Shown here: positions 37,498-46,916 of the stretch, piece after piece
Position numbering within the stretch: position 1 is the stretch's first letter
Layout: every line of letters begins with the position of its first letter
Source of the DNA: Rosenbergiella epipactidis
Lineage (GTDB): Bacteria > Pseudomonadota > Gammaproteobacteria > Enterobacterales > Enterobacteriaceae
Length of the DNA stretch: 64,000 bases
Direction: 5' to 3'
NCBI RefSeq assembly: GCF_018494055.1
Contig: NZ_JABBFQ010000008.1
Location: 62,001 to 126,000, forward strand
Notes under the pieces: generated by a model
The model's input: only the letters and a program-made list of their open reading frames with translations
Database searches by the model: none
Told to the model about the DNA's origin: nothing
Translations under genes and position numbers: made by a program

Positions 37498-38706
37498 ATG
37501 TATACACTTTGGCATCATTGCCGAGCGGTCACCATGGGCAGTGGGAAATATAATTTACTCTCTAACGCAGCATTGCTGACGCACGGTGCGGTAATTTTTT
37601 GGGTCGGTGAATATGATGAGCTTCCTGACGCACTGATAACGCACCGGATCGATCTTGGGGGACGGCTAGTGACGCCTGGACTCGTCGATTGCCATACTCA
37701 TGCAGTGTTTGGAGGCAACCGTGCAGCAGAATTTGAACAGCGTCTACAAGGTGTTAGCTATGCAGAGATTGCCGCTGCAGGGGGAGGTATCGCGAGTACT
37801 GTTCGCGATACCCGCGCCGCTAGTGAGCAGCTCCTGTTAAAGCAGGCCACCCAGCGTATTCAGGCGCTCAGGCAGGAAGGGGTAACCACACTAGAAATAA
37901 AGTCTGGATATGGTTTGGATCTAGAAAGCGAGCGGAAAATGCTGCGAGTGATAAGACAGCTCGGCCGGGAACTTTCCATAGCCATTCGTAGTACCTGCCT
38001 GGCCGCCCATGCAGTCCCGTCAGAATATCAGGGGCGTTCCGACGACTGGATTGATCATATCTGCAATCAGCTACTACCCGAACTGTACCATGAGGGATTG
38101 GTCGACGCGGTAGATGCTTTTTGCGAGCATCTGGCCTTCTCACCCACCCAAGTCGAGAGAGTCTTTCAGGTTGCAACCGAACTGGGTCTACCGGTAAAAC
38201 TGCACGCGGAACAACTCTCTTTACAGCATGGTGCGGCTTTAGCTGCACGCTTTCACGCGCTATCCGCTGACCATTTGGAATATCTGTGCGAACCCGATAT
38301 CGCGGCGATGGCACAGCAAGGTACCGTAGCGGTGTTATTGCCGGGAGCCTATTATTTCCTACGAGAAACTCAGCAACCGCCAGTCGATTTGCTCCGCCAA
38401 TATGGCGTCCCGATGGCGATTTCGAGTGATATGAATCCTGGCACCTCGCCAATGCTCTCACTGAGACTCGTAATGAACATGGCCTGTACGCTATTTCGAA
38501 TGACGCCTGAAGAGGCGCTAGCAGGTGTGACGCTTTACGCCGCTCGGGCGTTGGGGATAGAAGATCGTTGCGGCACGTTAGAGCCAGGTAAAGAGGCTAA
38601 CTTCGTCGCTTGGGATATAGAACATCCTGCAGAGCTCAGCTATTGGCTAGGTGGTACGTTATCAAAACACGTTATCTTTCAGGGAGAAGAAGTTTATTAT
38701 GACTAA
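37498..38706 (+). CDS. hutI: Imidazolonepropionase
   Basis: The product has 402 residues in the amidohydrolase superfamily. It opens imidazolonepropionate to N-formimino-glutamate, which HutF takes next. Metal site [17 protein letters not shown] (about residues 66-82), the loop [22 protein letters not shown] and the catalytic Asp in [11 protein letters not shown] (about 318) are all present. RBS AGAAGAGG. It overlaps hutG by 8 bases. Confidence 0.96.
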   Translation: MYTLWHHCRAVTMGSGKYNLLSNAALLTHGAVIFWVGEYDELPDALITHRIDLGGRLVTPGLVDCHTHAVFGGNRAAEFEQRLQGVSYAEIAAAGGGIASTVRDTRAASEQLLLKQATQRIQALRQEGVTTLEIKSGYGLDLESERKMLRVIRQLGRELSIAIRSTCLAAHAVPSEYQGRSDDWIDHICNQLLPELYHEGLVDAVDAFCEHLAFSPTQVERVFQVATELGLPVKLHAEQLSLQHGAALAARFHALSADHLEYLCEPDIAAMAQQGTVAVLLPGAYYFLRETQQPPVDLLRQYGVPMAISSDMNPGTSPMLSLRLVMNMACTLFRMTPEEALAGVTLYAARALGIEDRCGTLEPGKEANFVAWDIEHPAELSYWLGGTLSKHVIFQGEEVYYD

Positions 38707-39508
38707 ATCATTCGAATTGACACGCGGTACCTTACCGCTATTAATCAGCATGCCGCATCCTGGTACCGCGCTGACCGAAAGCATTGCGGCCGGGCTGACT
38801 TCTCGCGGACATCGATTAGAAGACACGGACTGGCATATCCCCAAACTTTATCAGAATATTAGAGAATTAGGCGCGAGTACGCTGGTGGCGGGTTATTCAC
38901 GCTACGTGGTCGATCTAAACCGTCCAGTCGATGATAAACCCCTATACAATACGGCAACGACTGGATTATTTACCGATATCTTCTTTGACGGAGAGCCACT
39001 CTTTATTCCGGAAGGCCAGCCGAATCAAACCGAGAAAACGCAGATCCTCTCTTCAGTCTGGAAACCCTATCATGATGCTCTAGCCGCCGAATTGAAAAGA
39101 TTGCGGGACAAATTTGGCTATGTATTACTCTGGGATGCCCACTCAATACGCTCTGTTGTTCCTCGGTTATTCGAAGGGCGTTTGCCGGATCTTAACTTTG
39201 GTACTGCTGACGGGAGTAGTTGTGATCCCGGACTGGGCCAAGTATTGCTACAGTGCTGTGAACATCCTCCGGAGGAGGTACCGCAGTATAGCCATGTGCT
39301 GAATGGTAGATTTAAAGGGGGCTATATTACAAGGCACTACGGGAACCCTGAGCAGAATATTCATGCCATTCAGCTGGAAATTGCGCAGTGTATTTATATG
39401 GATGAAGAGACATTCGTCTGGCAGTCCGACGACGCTGCAAAAGTTCAGCGTCTATTGCAGGCGTTGGTGACGACAGCGTTGGGCTGGGGAAAACACCATT
39501 ATCAGTAG
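38699..39508 (+). CDS. hutG: N-formylglutamate deformylase HutG
   Basis: The start chosen is ATG 38699 ([20 protein letters not shown]) inside the end of hutI, with AGGGAGAAG upstream; 269 residues. It hydrolyses N-formyl-glutamate to glutamate and formate, the last step of the Pseudomonas-type route. It is in the N-formylglutamate amidohydrolase family: [32 protein letters not shown] and [17 protein letters not shown]. It is not the arginase-like HutG of Klebsiella. It is the last gene of the hutU operon. Confidence 0.95.
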   Translation: MTKSFELTRGTLPLLISMPHPGTALTESIAAGLTSRGHRLEDTDWHIPKLYQNIRELGASTLVAGYSRYVVDLNRPVDDKPLYNTATTGLFTDIFFDGEPLFIPEGQPNQTEKTQILSSVWKPYHDALAAELKRLRDKFGYVLLWDAHSIRSVVPRLFEGRLPDLNFGTADGSSCDPGLGQVLLQCCEHPPEEVPQYSHVLNGRFKGGYITRHYGNPEQNIHAIQLEIAQCIYMDEETFVWQSDDAAKVQRLLQALVTTALGWGKHHYQ

Positions 39509-40074
39509 CCAACTTTCTCGCTTGGTCAAGGTCATGGCGGGAATTAAAAAATAGGTTTCCGTTATAATGTTGGAGCGATGCTTATCCATCTAATAATACC
39601 AATGTATATTTTTAATTGAGGCTAACAGGCTTTCATAAAATTAGCCTCTACGTCCAGATTTCCAATTCATTACCCGGTGAGAATTATACTCTCTTATTTT
39701 TCTATTTCCCGTAGGGAGATTCTACGCCTGGAAAGCATAGCTGTTATCGCCAACAAAAGATCAATGTAATGGATATTATTTATTGACAAACATCCGAATA
39801 ATGCTTGGTTATCTACGGATAACTTGCTGTCAGCCAATTGGCAATCGGAGTATTAGCTACAATCTAGCCATCCTGTAAAGATTATCCCGCTATCATTTCT
39901 ATCAATTATTTGAATATTTTTAGGAGCGTAAAGATAAATGTCATCGTTACTATTCCATAAAAGTTGTTAGTATTTTTTATTATTTGTTATAGCCTCTAGT
40001 TGTTAGACACTGAATAAGGAAAAGCTTAATTTCCGATTTTGAAAATGAATTTAATGGATCGGTGAGGATTTATC
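39509..40074. other. Non-coding spacer between hutG and the peptide-type ABC operon
   Basis: No gene is recognised. The 5' half holds a TATAAT (39563-39568) without a clear -35, and an 8-bp hairpin. TTGACA at about 39784 has no convincing -10 partner. The 3' end provides the GTGAGGA ribosome site of the next gene. It is AT-rich with many stops in all frames. Confidence 0.5.
39618..39648. terminator. Hairpin after hutG, possible terminator
   Basis: A perfect 8-bp stem, GAGGCTAA (39618-39625) with TTAGCCTC (39641-39648), has a 15-base loop and no proper T run on the plus strand. It is about 110 bases after hutG. Confidence 0.35.
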
Positions 40075-41763
40075 TTGGTCAGCTTAATTAATAAATATAA
40101 TGTCCCACTCCAGCTTAGCATTGCCCTCTTCAGCGGCGCAGCCATTTTTAGCTCCATGGCTTTTGCTGACGATATGCTTAAAGAGGGTTTCACCCCAGCT
40201 ACCGACGTCAGTCAAATTCCAGCCACCGCCAAACTACGCAAAGATACCATCGTGGCGGGAATTTCCGAACCACAGGGTATCTTCAACCCATACTTCTTTG
40301 TTAATGGTTGGGATGAAAACGTTACTAATGTTATTTTTTCGCGCTTAATCGATTGGGATAGCCATGGCAATTTGGTACCAGGATTAGCGGAAAGCTGGAC
40401 CGTGAGTCCAGATAAAAAAGTCTATACCATTAAGCTGCGCCACGATCTTACCTTTAGCGACGGTTCACCGTTGACTGCGAAGGATGTCGCCTTTACCCTG
40501 ACGCTGTTATTCGACCCGAAATACGACGGCGATACCGATATCACTCTGGCTAATATCGTAGGGGGCGCTGAGTATAAGGCAGGGAAAGCCGATAGTGTGA
40601 GCGGTCTGAAAGTCTTGGACCCACTGACGCTGCAGGTGACTACCAGTCAACCCGGTGCGACAACATTGGCTAGAATTGGTGGCCCGGTACTGTCTGAGGC
40701 CTATTACGGTAAGGGCTATCAGCGCGGTAATCTCGATTACGTGCGCTCTTTACACGGTAAGCCCCTCGGTAACGGCCCCTATGTCTATGAGAAATATCTC
40801 CCCGAGCAGGAGATCCGTTTTCATGCCAATACTCACTTTTACCGAGGTACGCCACCGACACCACGCTTTATTTATCGTATTACCAATCCTTCGACTAACT
40901 TTCAGTTGTTTCAGACCGGTGAGACCGATTACGACGCGTTTACCTCGCGACCAGACGATATCGAACAGTTGAAAATGCTCGGCTTTGCCAATATCAATCT
41001 CTATGGCTCCAGTGATTACAGTAAAGTGGAATTCAATCTCCACCATGCTGTATTACAGGATGCTAAGGTCCGACAAGCGTTAATTTATGGGCTCGACCGT
41101 CAGAAGCTAGTCGATGTGGTATATCAAGGGTATGGCAAGGTTGCCATCGAGCCTATTGCACCCATCTCTTGGGCCTATAATCCCGAGGGGATAAATCCCT
41201 ACCACTACGATCCCGCTCAGGCTAAAAAGTTACTTGACGACGCGGGATGGAAACCCGGCCCAGATGGTATTCGAGTTAAAAACGGCCAACGTCTAGAACT
41301 GACTCTACTGGCAAGTAAAAAAGTCCTCAACGACGCGCTCATTCCAATCGCCCAACAGGACTGGAAACAGATCGGTGTGTTACTTAAACCACAGATCGTC
41401 GACTTCAACGCCTTAATGGCCCAGCGTAAAGCCGGTAATTACGACTTAGCCTCCTTTAGTACCAGCACGTTGAACGATCCTCATGACGGGGTATGGGATT
41501 ACTACAGTACCGAGGCTAAGGTCTCTGGTTATAGCAATCCACAGGTCGATAAGCTGATTAATCAAGGTAACGCGGTATTGGACGTTGCGCAGCGTAAACC
41601 TATTTATCACCAGTTGTACAAAGTGCTGGCGGATGACCCTCCGGTTATTCTACTGGGGTATCGCCAAGTTCTCACCGCCAGTAGCGCACGAGTCGTCGGT
41701 TTCAAGCCGGATATTTACAATGGTCTTACCGGCAGTCTTCCCAACGTCAAGATCGTTAAGTAA
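40075..41763 (+). CDS. Peptide/solute ABC transporter, family-5 substrate-binding protein
   Basis: The product has 562 residues from a TTG start with GGTGAGGA upstream; no in-frame ATG fits the signal peptide better. The signal peptide (about 1-31, SMAFA) is followed by an SBP_bac_5 domain: LVPGLAESWTVSPDKKVYTI, LRHDLTFSDGSPLTAKDVAF, KVRQALIYGLDRQKLVDVVY and YDPAQAKKLLDDAGW. The family binds peptides, nickel, opines or glycosides. The ligand cannot be told from sequence. First gene of a five-gene operon. Confidence 0.88.
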   Translation: MVSLINKYNVPLQLSIALFSGAAIFSSMAFADDMLKEGFTPATDVSQIPATAKLRKDTIVAGISEPQGIFNPYFFVNGWDENVTNVIFSRLIDWDSHGNLVPGLAESWTVSPDKKVYTIKLRHDLTFSDGSPLTAKDVAFTLTLLFDPKYDGDTDITLANIVGGAEYKAGKADSVSGLKVLDPLTLQVTTSQPGATTLARIGGPVLSEAYYGKGYQRGNLDYVRSLHGKPLGNGPYVYEKYLPEQEIRFHANTHFYRGTPPTPRFIYRITNPSTNFQLFQTGETDYDAFTSRPDDIEQLKMLGFANINLYGSSDYSKVEFNLHHAVLQDAKVRQALIYGLDRQKLVDVVYQGYGKVAIEPIAPISWAYNPEGINPYHYDPAQAKKLLDDAGWKPGPDGIRVKNGQRLELTLLASKKVLNDALIPIAQQDWKQIGVLLKPQIVDFNALMAQRKAGNYDLASFSTSTLNDPHDGVWDYYSTEAKVSGYSNPQVDKLINQGNAVLDVAQRKPIYHQLYKVLADDPPVILLGYRQVLTASSARVVGFKPDIYNGLTGSLPNVKIVK

Positions 41764-41813
41764 CCTTGCCATCACTCAGCCGTTGGGTTGCCAGCGGCTG
41801 GTATGAGAACGCC

Positions 41814-42776
41814 ATGAAAAATTTTATCCTCAGAAGACTGCTCCATACTTTGCCCATGCTGCTGTTCGCTTCGTTTATTATTTTTATGTTATTTGCCAAA
41901 ACGCCGGGTGACTTTATTGATGGGAACGTATCACTGACCGCCGCCCGGGCGGCAGAGCTGAAAGCAATTTATGGCTTAGATCAGCCACTACTCACTCGCT
42001 ACTTGCACTGGTTGAGTCAGTTATTACGCGGTAACTTAGGGTTCTCGCTACAATACCAAATCCCCGTCACACAGTTGCTTAATCAATATATTTGGAATTC
42101 TTTCCTACTGGCGAGCGTAGCGCTGGTGTTTTACTGGGGAATTGGTTTGTCTGTCGGTATCGCCTCGGCGATTAGGGCTAATTCGTGGTTCGATCATCTG
42201 ATTAGCATACTGGTATTTGCCGCAATGTCTTTTCCGACATTTTTCCTCTGTTTATTGTTAATTAAATGGTTTGCGGTAGATCTGCACTGGTTACCGGTCG
42301 GCGGAATGAGTAATACCGGTAGCGACGACACGGGGTGGGCCTACATCATGCAGGTCGCCGCACACCTTGTATTACCGGTATTGGCGTTAATCATGCTACA
42401 GGCGGGGAGCCTGACTCGTTATTTTCGCGCCAGCATGCTTGATGTGATCAAAATGGATTTTATCCGCACGGCGAGGGCAAAAGGTTTGCGTGAGCGTACG
42501 GTCATCATGAAACACGCACTACGCAATGCGCTACTCCCGATTATCACCCTGCTTGGCTTTGAACTGCCGGGACTCTTCTCAGGGGCTATCATCACCGAAA
42601 AAGTCTTTAACTGGCCTGGGGCAGGGCATATCCATATCGACTCACTTGCTGCGCGTGACTACCCTGTACTGATGGGCTTTACGCTCTTTCTGGCGGTCTT
42701 AACCATTCTGGGTAATTTACTGGCCGACGTCCTTTATGCGTGGGCCGATCCCCGTGTTCGAGTAAGCTCGTCATGA
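41814..42776 (+). CDS. Peptide-type ABC transporter permease (DppB-like)
   Basis: The start chosen is ATG 41814 (MKNFILRRLLHTLPMLLFAS); 320 residues, six membrane helices. It has the DppB/OppB signatures LYGLDQPL-type (IYGLDQPLLTRYLHWLSQLL), DFIRTARAKGLRE and FELPGLFSGAIITEKVFNWPG. The ribosome site is weak. The stop overlaps the next start (ATGA). Confidence 0.9.
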   Translation: MKNFILRRLLHTLPMLLFASFIIFMLFAKTPGDFIDGNVSLTAARAAELKAIYGLDQPLLTRYLHWLSQLLRGNLGFSLQYQIPVTQLLNQYIWNSFLLASVALVFYWGIGLSVGIASAIRANSWFDHLISILVFAAMSFPTFFLCLLLIKWFAVDLHWLPVGGMSNTGSDDTGWAYIMQVAAHLVLPVLALIMLQAGSLTRYFRASMLDVIKMDFIRTARAKGLRERTVIMKHALRNALLPIITLLGFELPGLFSGAIITEKVFNWPGAGHIHIDSLAARDYPVLMGFTLFLAVLTILGNLLADVLYAWADPRVRVSSS

Positions 42777-43720
42777 TCCACTTCTTCTATTCCAGACATC
42801 GCCGATTATCTAAGGCCGTTACCACAGCACTGGCACAGGTAACTCCCTCTTTATGGCATCAAGCTTGGCAGACGTTACGGCGTAATCGATTGGCGATACT
42901 ATGCCTCGTTTTACTTATTATCATGGTACTTGGCTGCGTAGTGGGGCCGCTCTGGTCGCCTTGGCAGGGCGAGGGGATGGATGCGCTGAGCGTTAATCAG
43001 CCGCCAAGCGCGCGGCATTGGTTGGGGACCGATTTCTTAGGGCGGGACGTCTATACCCGATTACTCCTCGCTGGGCGGATTTCCCTCTCTATCGGTTTAT
43101 TGACGATGCTATTGTCAGTGACCTTGGGTTATCTACTGGGTGCCGTAGCAGGTTACGCGGGGGGACTCACCGATAAACTTATTATGCGTGTAGCCGATGT
43201 GGTGATGACCATACCTAGCCTGCCTTTATTAATTGTAGCGGGCGCGATGTTATCGGAATTCGATTTCTCATCGGACGCGCGAATCTATATGGTCATTATC
43301 ATGTTGAGCCTACTAGAATGTCCTAAACTGGCTCGGCTAGTTCGTGGCCAGATCCTGTCGCTGCGTGAGCGCGATTTTATGCTGGCGACACAAGTTCTAG
43401 GCCTCTCCACCTATCGTCGCCTATTTGGTCATCTACTGCCGAATACCATCCCGATTTTGGTCGTCATGGCGACGATGGCTGTCGCGAACGCCATACTCAG
43501 CGAGTCTGCACTGAGTTATCTCGGTGTTGGCATCGTGCCGCCCACTCCCTCGTGGGGGAATATGATGGATGCGGCCAATAGCCTGATAGATTTTCAGCGC
43601 CGTCCATGGTTATGGATACCGCCGGGTACCGCTATTTTTATTACTGTGGTCGCGATTAACGTGCTCGGTGATGGATTGCGCGATGCCCTCGATCCCCACC
43701 TAAAACGGAGCCTAAAATGA
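42773..43720 (+). CDS. Peptide-type ABC transporter permease (DppC-like)
   Basis: The start chosen is ATG 42773 (MIHFFYSRHRRLS) in an ATGA overlap; 315 residues. DppC/OppC features are HWLGTDFLGRDVYTRLLLAGR, the ATPase-contact loop MLATQVLGLSTYRRLFGHLLP and LSYLGVGIVPPTPSWGNMM. It forms the membrane pore with the preceding permease. Confidence 0.9.
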   Translation: MIHFFYSRHRRLSKAVTTALAQVTPSLWHQAWQTLRRNRLAILCLVLLIIMVLGCVVGPLWSPWQGEGMDALSVNQPPSARHWLGTDFLGRDVYTRLLLAGRISLSIGLLTMLLSVTLGYLLGAVAGYAGGLTDKLIMRVADVVMTIPSLPLLIVAGAMLSEFDFSSDARIYMVIIMLSLLECPKLARLVRGQILSLRERDFMLATQVLGLSTYRRLFGHLLPNTIPILVVMATMAVANAILSESALSYLGVGIVPPTPSWGNMMDAANSLIDFQRRPWLWIPPGTAIFITVVAINVLGDGLRDALDPHLKRSLK

Positions 43721-44697
43721 GCCAGCCGCTGATTACTTTCGAACGGTTATCGGTCTCCTTTGCCGCTGAAGAAGGTCGCGCGCGCGCCGTGCAAGAGGTC
43801 TCTTTTACCCTTGAGGCTGGACAAACCATGGGTATCGTCGGGGAGTCAGGTTGTGGTAAGAGCGTTACAGCCATGTCGTTAATGGGATTGTTACCGGCCA
43901 AGGTGGCGAGTATTGATAGCGGCTCGATCTATTTTCAGGGGCAGGATCTGCTTGATCTTCCTCCCACCCAGATGGCCGACTTGCGGGGTAACCAGATAGC
44001 GATGATTTTTCAGGAGCCGATGAGTGCTCTAAACCCAGTGTTAACCATTGGTGAGCAGCTTTGTGAACCACTCATCCATCATCGCAGTCAATCGCCCAAG
44101 GCGGCTTGGCAACAAGCGATAGCGTTGATCGAGCGTGTTGGGCTCGCTCGGGCGGAGAGTTTGATGAAGAGCTATCCGCATCAACTCTCCGGAGGCATGC
44201 TACAGCGTATCATGATTGCAATGGCCCTCAGCTGTCAGCCGAAGCTACTGATTGCCGATGAACCTACCACGGCGCTGGATGTGACGGTACAGGCCCAAAT
44301 TTTACTGTTATTGCGCGAACAAGCCCGCGCGAACCAGATGGCCCTCTTATTGATTACTCATGATCTAGGGGTTATCGCCCAGATGACGGAGCAAGTCGTG
44401 GTGATGTATGCCGGACGGGTTGTTGAACAAGGACCTACGGCGGAGATTCTGCATAATCCGAGTCATCCTTATACTAAAGGATTGATTGCGTCGCGGCCGG
44501 TGCCTGGGGAGCGGCGGCGGCGACTTTATTCTATTCCGGGTCAGGTTCCCGATCTGGCCGCGCTACCGAATTTCTGTGCTTTTTATGAGCGCTGCGAGCG
44601 TGCCACTGAAAGATGTCGCCAGGGGATCCCACCCCTTGTTGGGCAAACGCGGCGGGTCGCTTGTTATCACTGTGAAACCGTAGAACCCTTATTATGA
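43717..44697 (+). CDS. Peptide-type ABC transporter ATPase (DppD-like)
   Basis: The product has 326 residues. Walker A GESGCGKSVTAMSLMG, signature LSGGMLQRIMIAMALS and Walker B LLIADEPTTALDVTVQ are intact. The C-terminal oligopeptide/dipeptide extension has the cysteine set (NFCAFYERCERATERC) that in DppD-type ATPases can bind an iron-sulfur cluster. It overlaps both neighbours by 4 bases. Confidence 0.92.
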   Translation: MSQPLITFERLSVSFAAEEGRARAVQEVSFTLEAGQTMGIVGESGCGKSVTAMSLMGLLPAKVASIDSGSIYFQGQDLLDLPPTQMADLRGNQIAMIFQEPMSALNPVLTIGEQLCEPLIHHRSQSPKAAWQQAIALIERVGLARAESLMKSYPHQLSGGMLQRIMIAMALSCQPKLLIADEPTTALDVTVQAQILLLLREQARANQMALLLITHDLGVIAQMTEQVVVMYAGRVVEQGPTAEILHNPSHPYTKGLIASRPVPGERRRRLYSIPGQVPDLAALPNFCAFYERCERATERCRQGIPPLVGQTRRVACYHCETVEPLL

Positions 44698-45683
44698 ATG
44701 ATGAATATTTGATTGAAGTGGAAGGACTAAAACAGTATTTTCCACTGCGTGATGGTCTATTTGGACAACAAACCGGGCAGGTGCGGGCGGTGGATGATGT
44801 TAGCTTCGGGATCCGCCCAGGTACCATTTTTGGCTTGGTGGGCGAGTCGGGCAGTGGTAAAACAACCGTGGGTCGAACCCTACTGGGGCTATATTCTGCC
44901 ACCGCAGGGAGTATTACGTACCGAGGACAGCGACTCGCCGGCTTGACGGCAAGGCAGAGACAAGCATTACGCCCTACCATGCAGCTGGTGTTTCAAGACC
45001 CCTATAGTTCGCTTAATCCACGGATGCGGGTCGGAGACGCTATTGGCGAGGCACTGTTACACCATAAACTCTGCACAAAAGCCGAACTGTATGACAAAGT
45101 GATCGCCGTGATGAAAATTTGCGGACTGTCTGCACAACATTACCCGCGTTTTCCGCACGAATTTTCTGGCGGGCAGCGTCAGCGTATTGGTATTGCCCGT
45201 GCATTGATCCTTAATCCAGATTTTATTGTCGCCGACGAACCCATTTCAGCGCTGGATGTCTCTATTCAGGCGCAGATTATCAACTTATTCTCCGATCTCC
45301 GTGACGAACACGGCGTAACCTTCCTATTTATTTCTCACGATCTCGGTGTAGTGGAACATCTCTGTGATGATATCGCGGTAATGTACCTTGGGCAGCTGGT
45401 AGAGACCGCCAGTCGGGATACTCTCTTTAGTCAGCCCTTACATCCCTATACTCAGGCACTCCTCTCCGCCGTCCCTACACTTGATCCAAGTGCCGAGCCG
45501 GTTGCGGCGATCCAGGGGGAAATTCCTGACCCATCGAACCCGCCTTCCGGTTGCCGCTTTTCTTCGCGCTGCCCACGAGCGGAAACACAGTGTTATCAGG
45601 ACGCGCCGAGGCTACGAGAAGTATCGCCGGGGCACCGCGTTGCCTGTCACTTGATTTCCCCTCATCAGGGACTCCAACAATAG
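44694..45683 (+). CDS. Peptide-type ABC transporter ATPase (DppF-like)
   Basis: The product has 329 residues. Walker A GESGSGKTTVGRTLLG, QLVFQDPYSSLNPRM, signature FSGGQRQRIGIARAL and Walker B FIVADEPISALDVSIQ are present, with the C-terminal cysteine-bearing extension GCRFSSRCPRAETQC. It is the second ATPase of the importer and last gene of the operon; the start overlaps the previous stop. Confidence 0.92.
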   Translation: MNDEYLIEVEGLKQYFPLRDGLFGQQTGQVRAVDDVSFGIRPGTIFGLVGESGSGKTTVGRTLLGLYSATAGSITYRGQRLAGLTARQRQALRPTMQLVFQDPYSSLNPRMRVGDAIGEALLHHKLCTKAELYDKVIAVMKICGLSAQHYPRFPHEFSGGQRQRIGIARALILNPDFIVADEPISALDVSIQAQIINLFSDLRDEHGVTFLFISHDLGVVEHLCDDIAVMYLGQLVETASRDTLFSQPLHPYTQALLSAVPTLDPSAEPVAAIQGEIPDPSNPPSGCRFSSRCPRAETQCYQDAPRLREVSPGHRVACHLISPHQGLQQ

Positions 45684-46228
45684 GGGATGACTCCTCATTT
45701 GCGACGCAGTGCCGACTTACTCGCCAGGGATGAGGGTGTTTCTTAAAACAGGGAGATGAGAGGATGCACGACGAAGAAGCTGTTTATTTTCTCGCCTAGT
45801 ATGTTAGCCAGTACGTGCTGCGTAAAAGTGGGTAATAGGCTTGAAGGGGATATCGATAAGCGCTCATTTTATTGATAAAAACTCGCTATATACCTCTCTT
45901 AGCCAAACCCTCAGGTCGAATACTGAAACGAGTTTATGGTCGTAAGTCGGAACATCGATGATACACTCTTCCGAGCGTCCAGCACCGCATGCTGTCGACA
46001 TTCCGTCAATCAGTAGAACGAAAAGCGCCCCAATTTTGTCGGTTAACGATCAATACACGAGAGCTTCCTTCGCGAACAATCGGTGAAGGTAGTACATACT
46101 ACGATCAAGGCGACTAACCCTGAGAGTGGGGGAGAAAGCATATGACTATCTGTTGGCAGACTAATGGTCACTAATTTATAACAGGGTCACTCGTTGTTAA
46201 CTGCCCATTATCACGCTAGGCTATAAGA
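45684..46228. other. Gene-poor spacer before the TetR-RND genes
   Basis: No intact gene, clear terminator or recognisable remnant is seen. Stops interrupt all frames. The last 65 bases contain two direct GGTCAC copies (46166-46171 and 46185-46190) just before the TetR start. Confidence 0.5.
46166..46190. promoter_or_regulatory. Possible TetR operator upstream of the regulator gene
   Basis: Two GGTCAC copies, 46166-46171 and 46185-46190, lie 39-63 bases before the tetR-type gene. The same hexamer builds the inverted repeat at the efflux promoter downstream, which suggests autoregulation. Function is inferred. Confidence 0.4.
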
Positions 46229-46843
46229 ATGAATAAAAAAACAACCACTCCCCCAGTCAGGGGACCTTCAGAGCATACGATCCGCGACCAAGTGGTTGCT
46301 GCGGCAACAGAATATTTTGGTTATTTTGGCTACGAAAAAACGACCGTTTCAGACTTAGCGAAAGCGATTGGATTCTCCAAGGCATACATCTATAAATTTT
46401 TCGACTCGAAACAGGCGATCGGCGAGCAGATTTGTTCTAATTGTCTGATGAGTATCATGGATATCGTTAATGCCGCCGTTGCTAATGCGCCGACGGCTTC
46501 GGAAAAAATAAGGCAACTCTTTAGCGTACTAACGCAATCTGGGAGCGATCTCTTCTTTCACGACCGTAAGCTCTATAACATCGCGGCGGTCGCTGCTCGG
46601 GATAAATGGCCATCGGTTGCCCTATACGAAGCCCGCCTTATGAAGCTTATCGAGAGTATATTAATTGAAGGGCGTGATTGCGGAGAATTCGAACAGCAAA
46701 CCCCTCTCGATGAGGCAACAAAAGCCGTATTTCTTGTGATGGAACCTTTTATAAGCCCTGTTCAACTTCAGTATAATCTCGATACGGCAGAGTCCGCAGC
46801 GGCCCTTCTTTCGTCACTGATCTTAAGGAGTCTCGCCCCTTGA
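46229..46843 (+). CDS. TetR-family transcriptional regulator
   Basis: The product has 204 residues. The N-terminal helix-turn-helix is clear (about residues 18-64: ATEYFGYFGYEKTTVSDLAK, then FSKAYIYKFFDSKQAIGEQI); the ligand domain is of the C-terminal type seen in regulators next to RND pumps. It is 73 bases upstream of the RND adaptor gene in the same orientation, so it most likely represses the pump. Exact ligand unknown. Confidence 0.9.
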   Translation: MNKKTTTPPVRGPSEHTIRDQVVAAATEYFGYFGYEKTTVSDLAKAIGFSKAYIYKFFDSKQAIGEQICSNCLMSIMDIVNAAVANAPTASEKIRQLFSVLTQSGSDLFFHDRKLYNIAAVAARDKWPSVALYEARLMKLIESILIEGRDCGEFEQQTPLDEATKAVFLVMEPFISPVQLQYNLDTAESAAALLSSLILRSLAP

Positions 46844-46847
46844 TTTA

Positions 46848-46882
46848 GTGACCATTGACAAATTTGGTCACAAGTATAAGAT
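46848..46882 (+). promoter_or_regulatory. Promoter and TetR-type operator of the RND operon
   Basis: TTGACA (46855-46860), 16 bases, TAAGAT (46877-46882) form a sigma-70-type promoter. A perfect inverted repeat GTGACC (46848-46853) / GGTCAC (46866-46871) brackets the -35 and enters the spacer, which suits repression by the adjacent TetR protein. Confidence 0.6.
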
Positions 46883-46916
46883 TACGGTTACTTTCCCTAC
46901 GCCACTCCGGTAACCT

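Noticed and set aside
37868-38461. 197-codon minus-strand open frame inside hutI
   Set aside because: It lies fully antisense to a well-conserved hutI and has no family features; it is a shadow of the codon pattern.
39563-39789. Promoters at TATAAT 39563 and TTGACA 39784
   Set aside because: Neither has a convincing partner element at 16-18 bases; both may be chance in AT-rich DNA.
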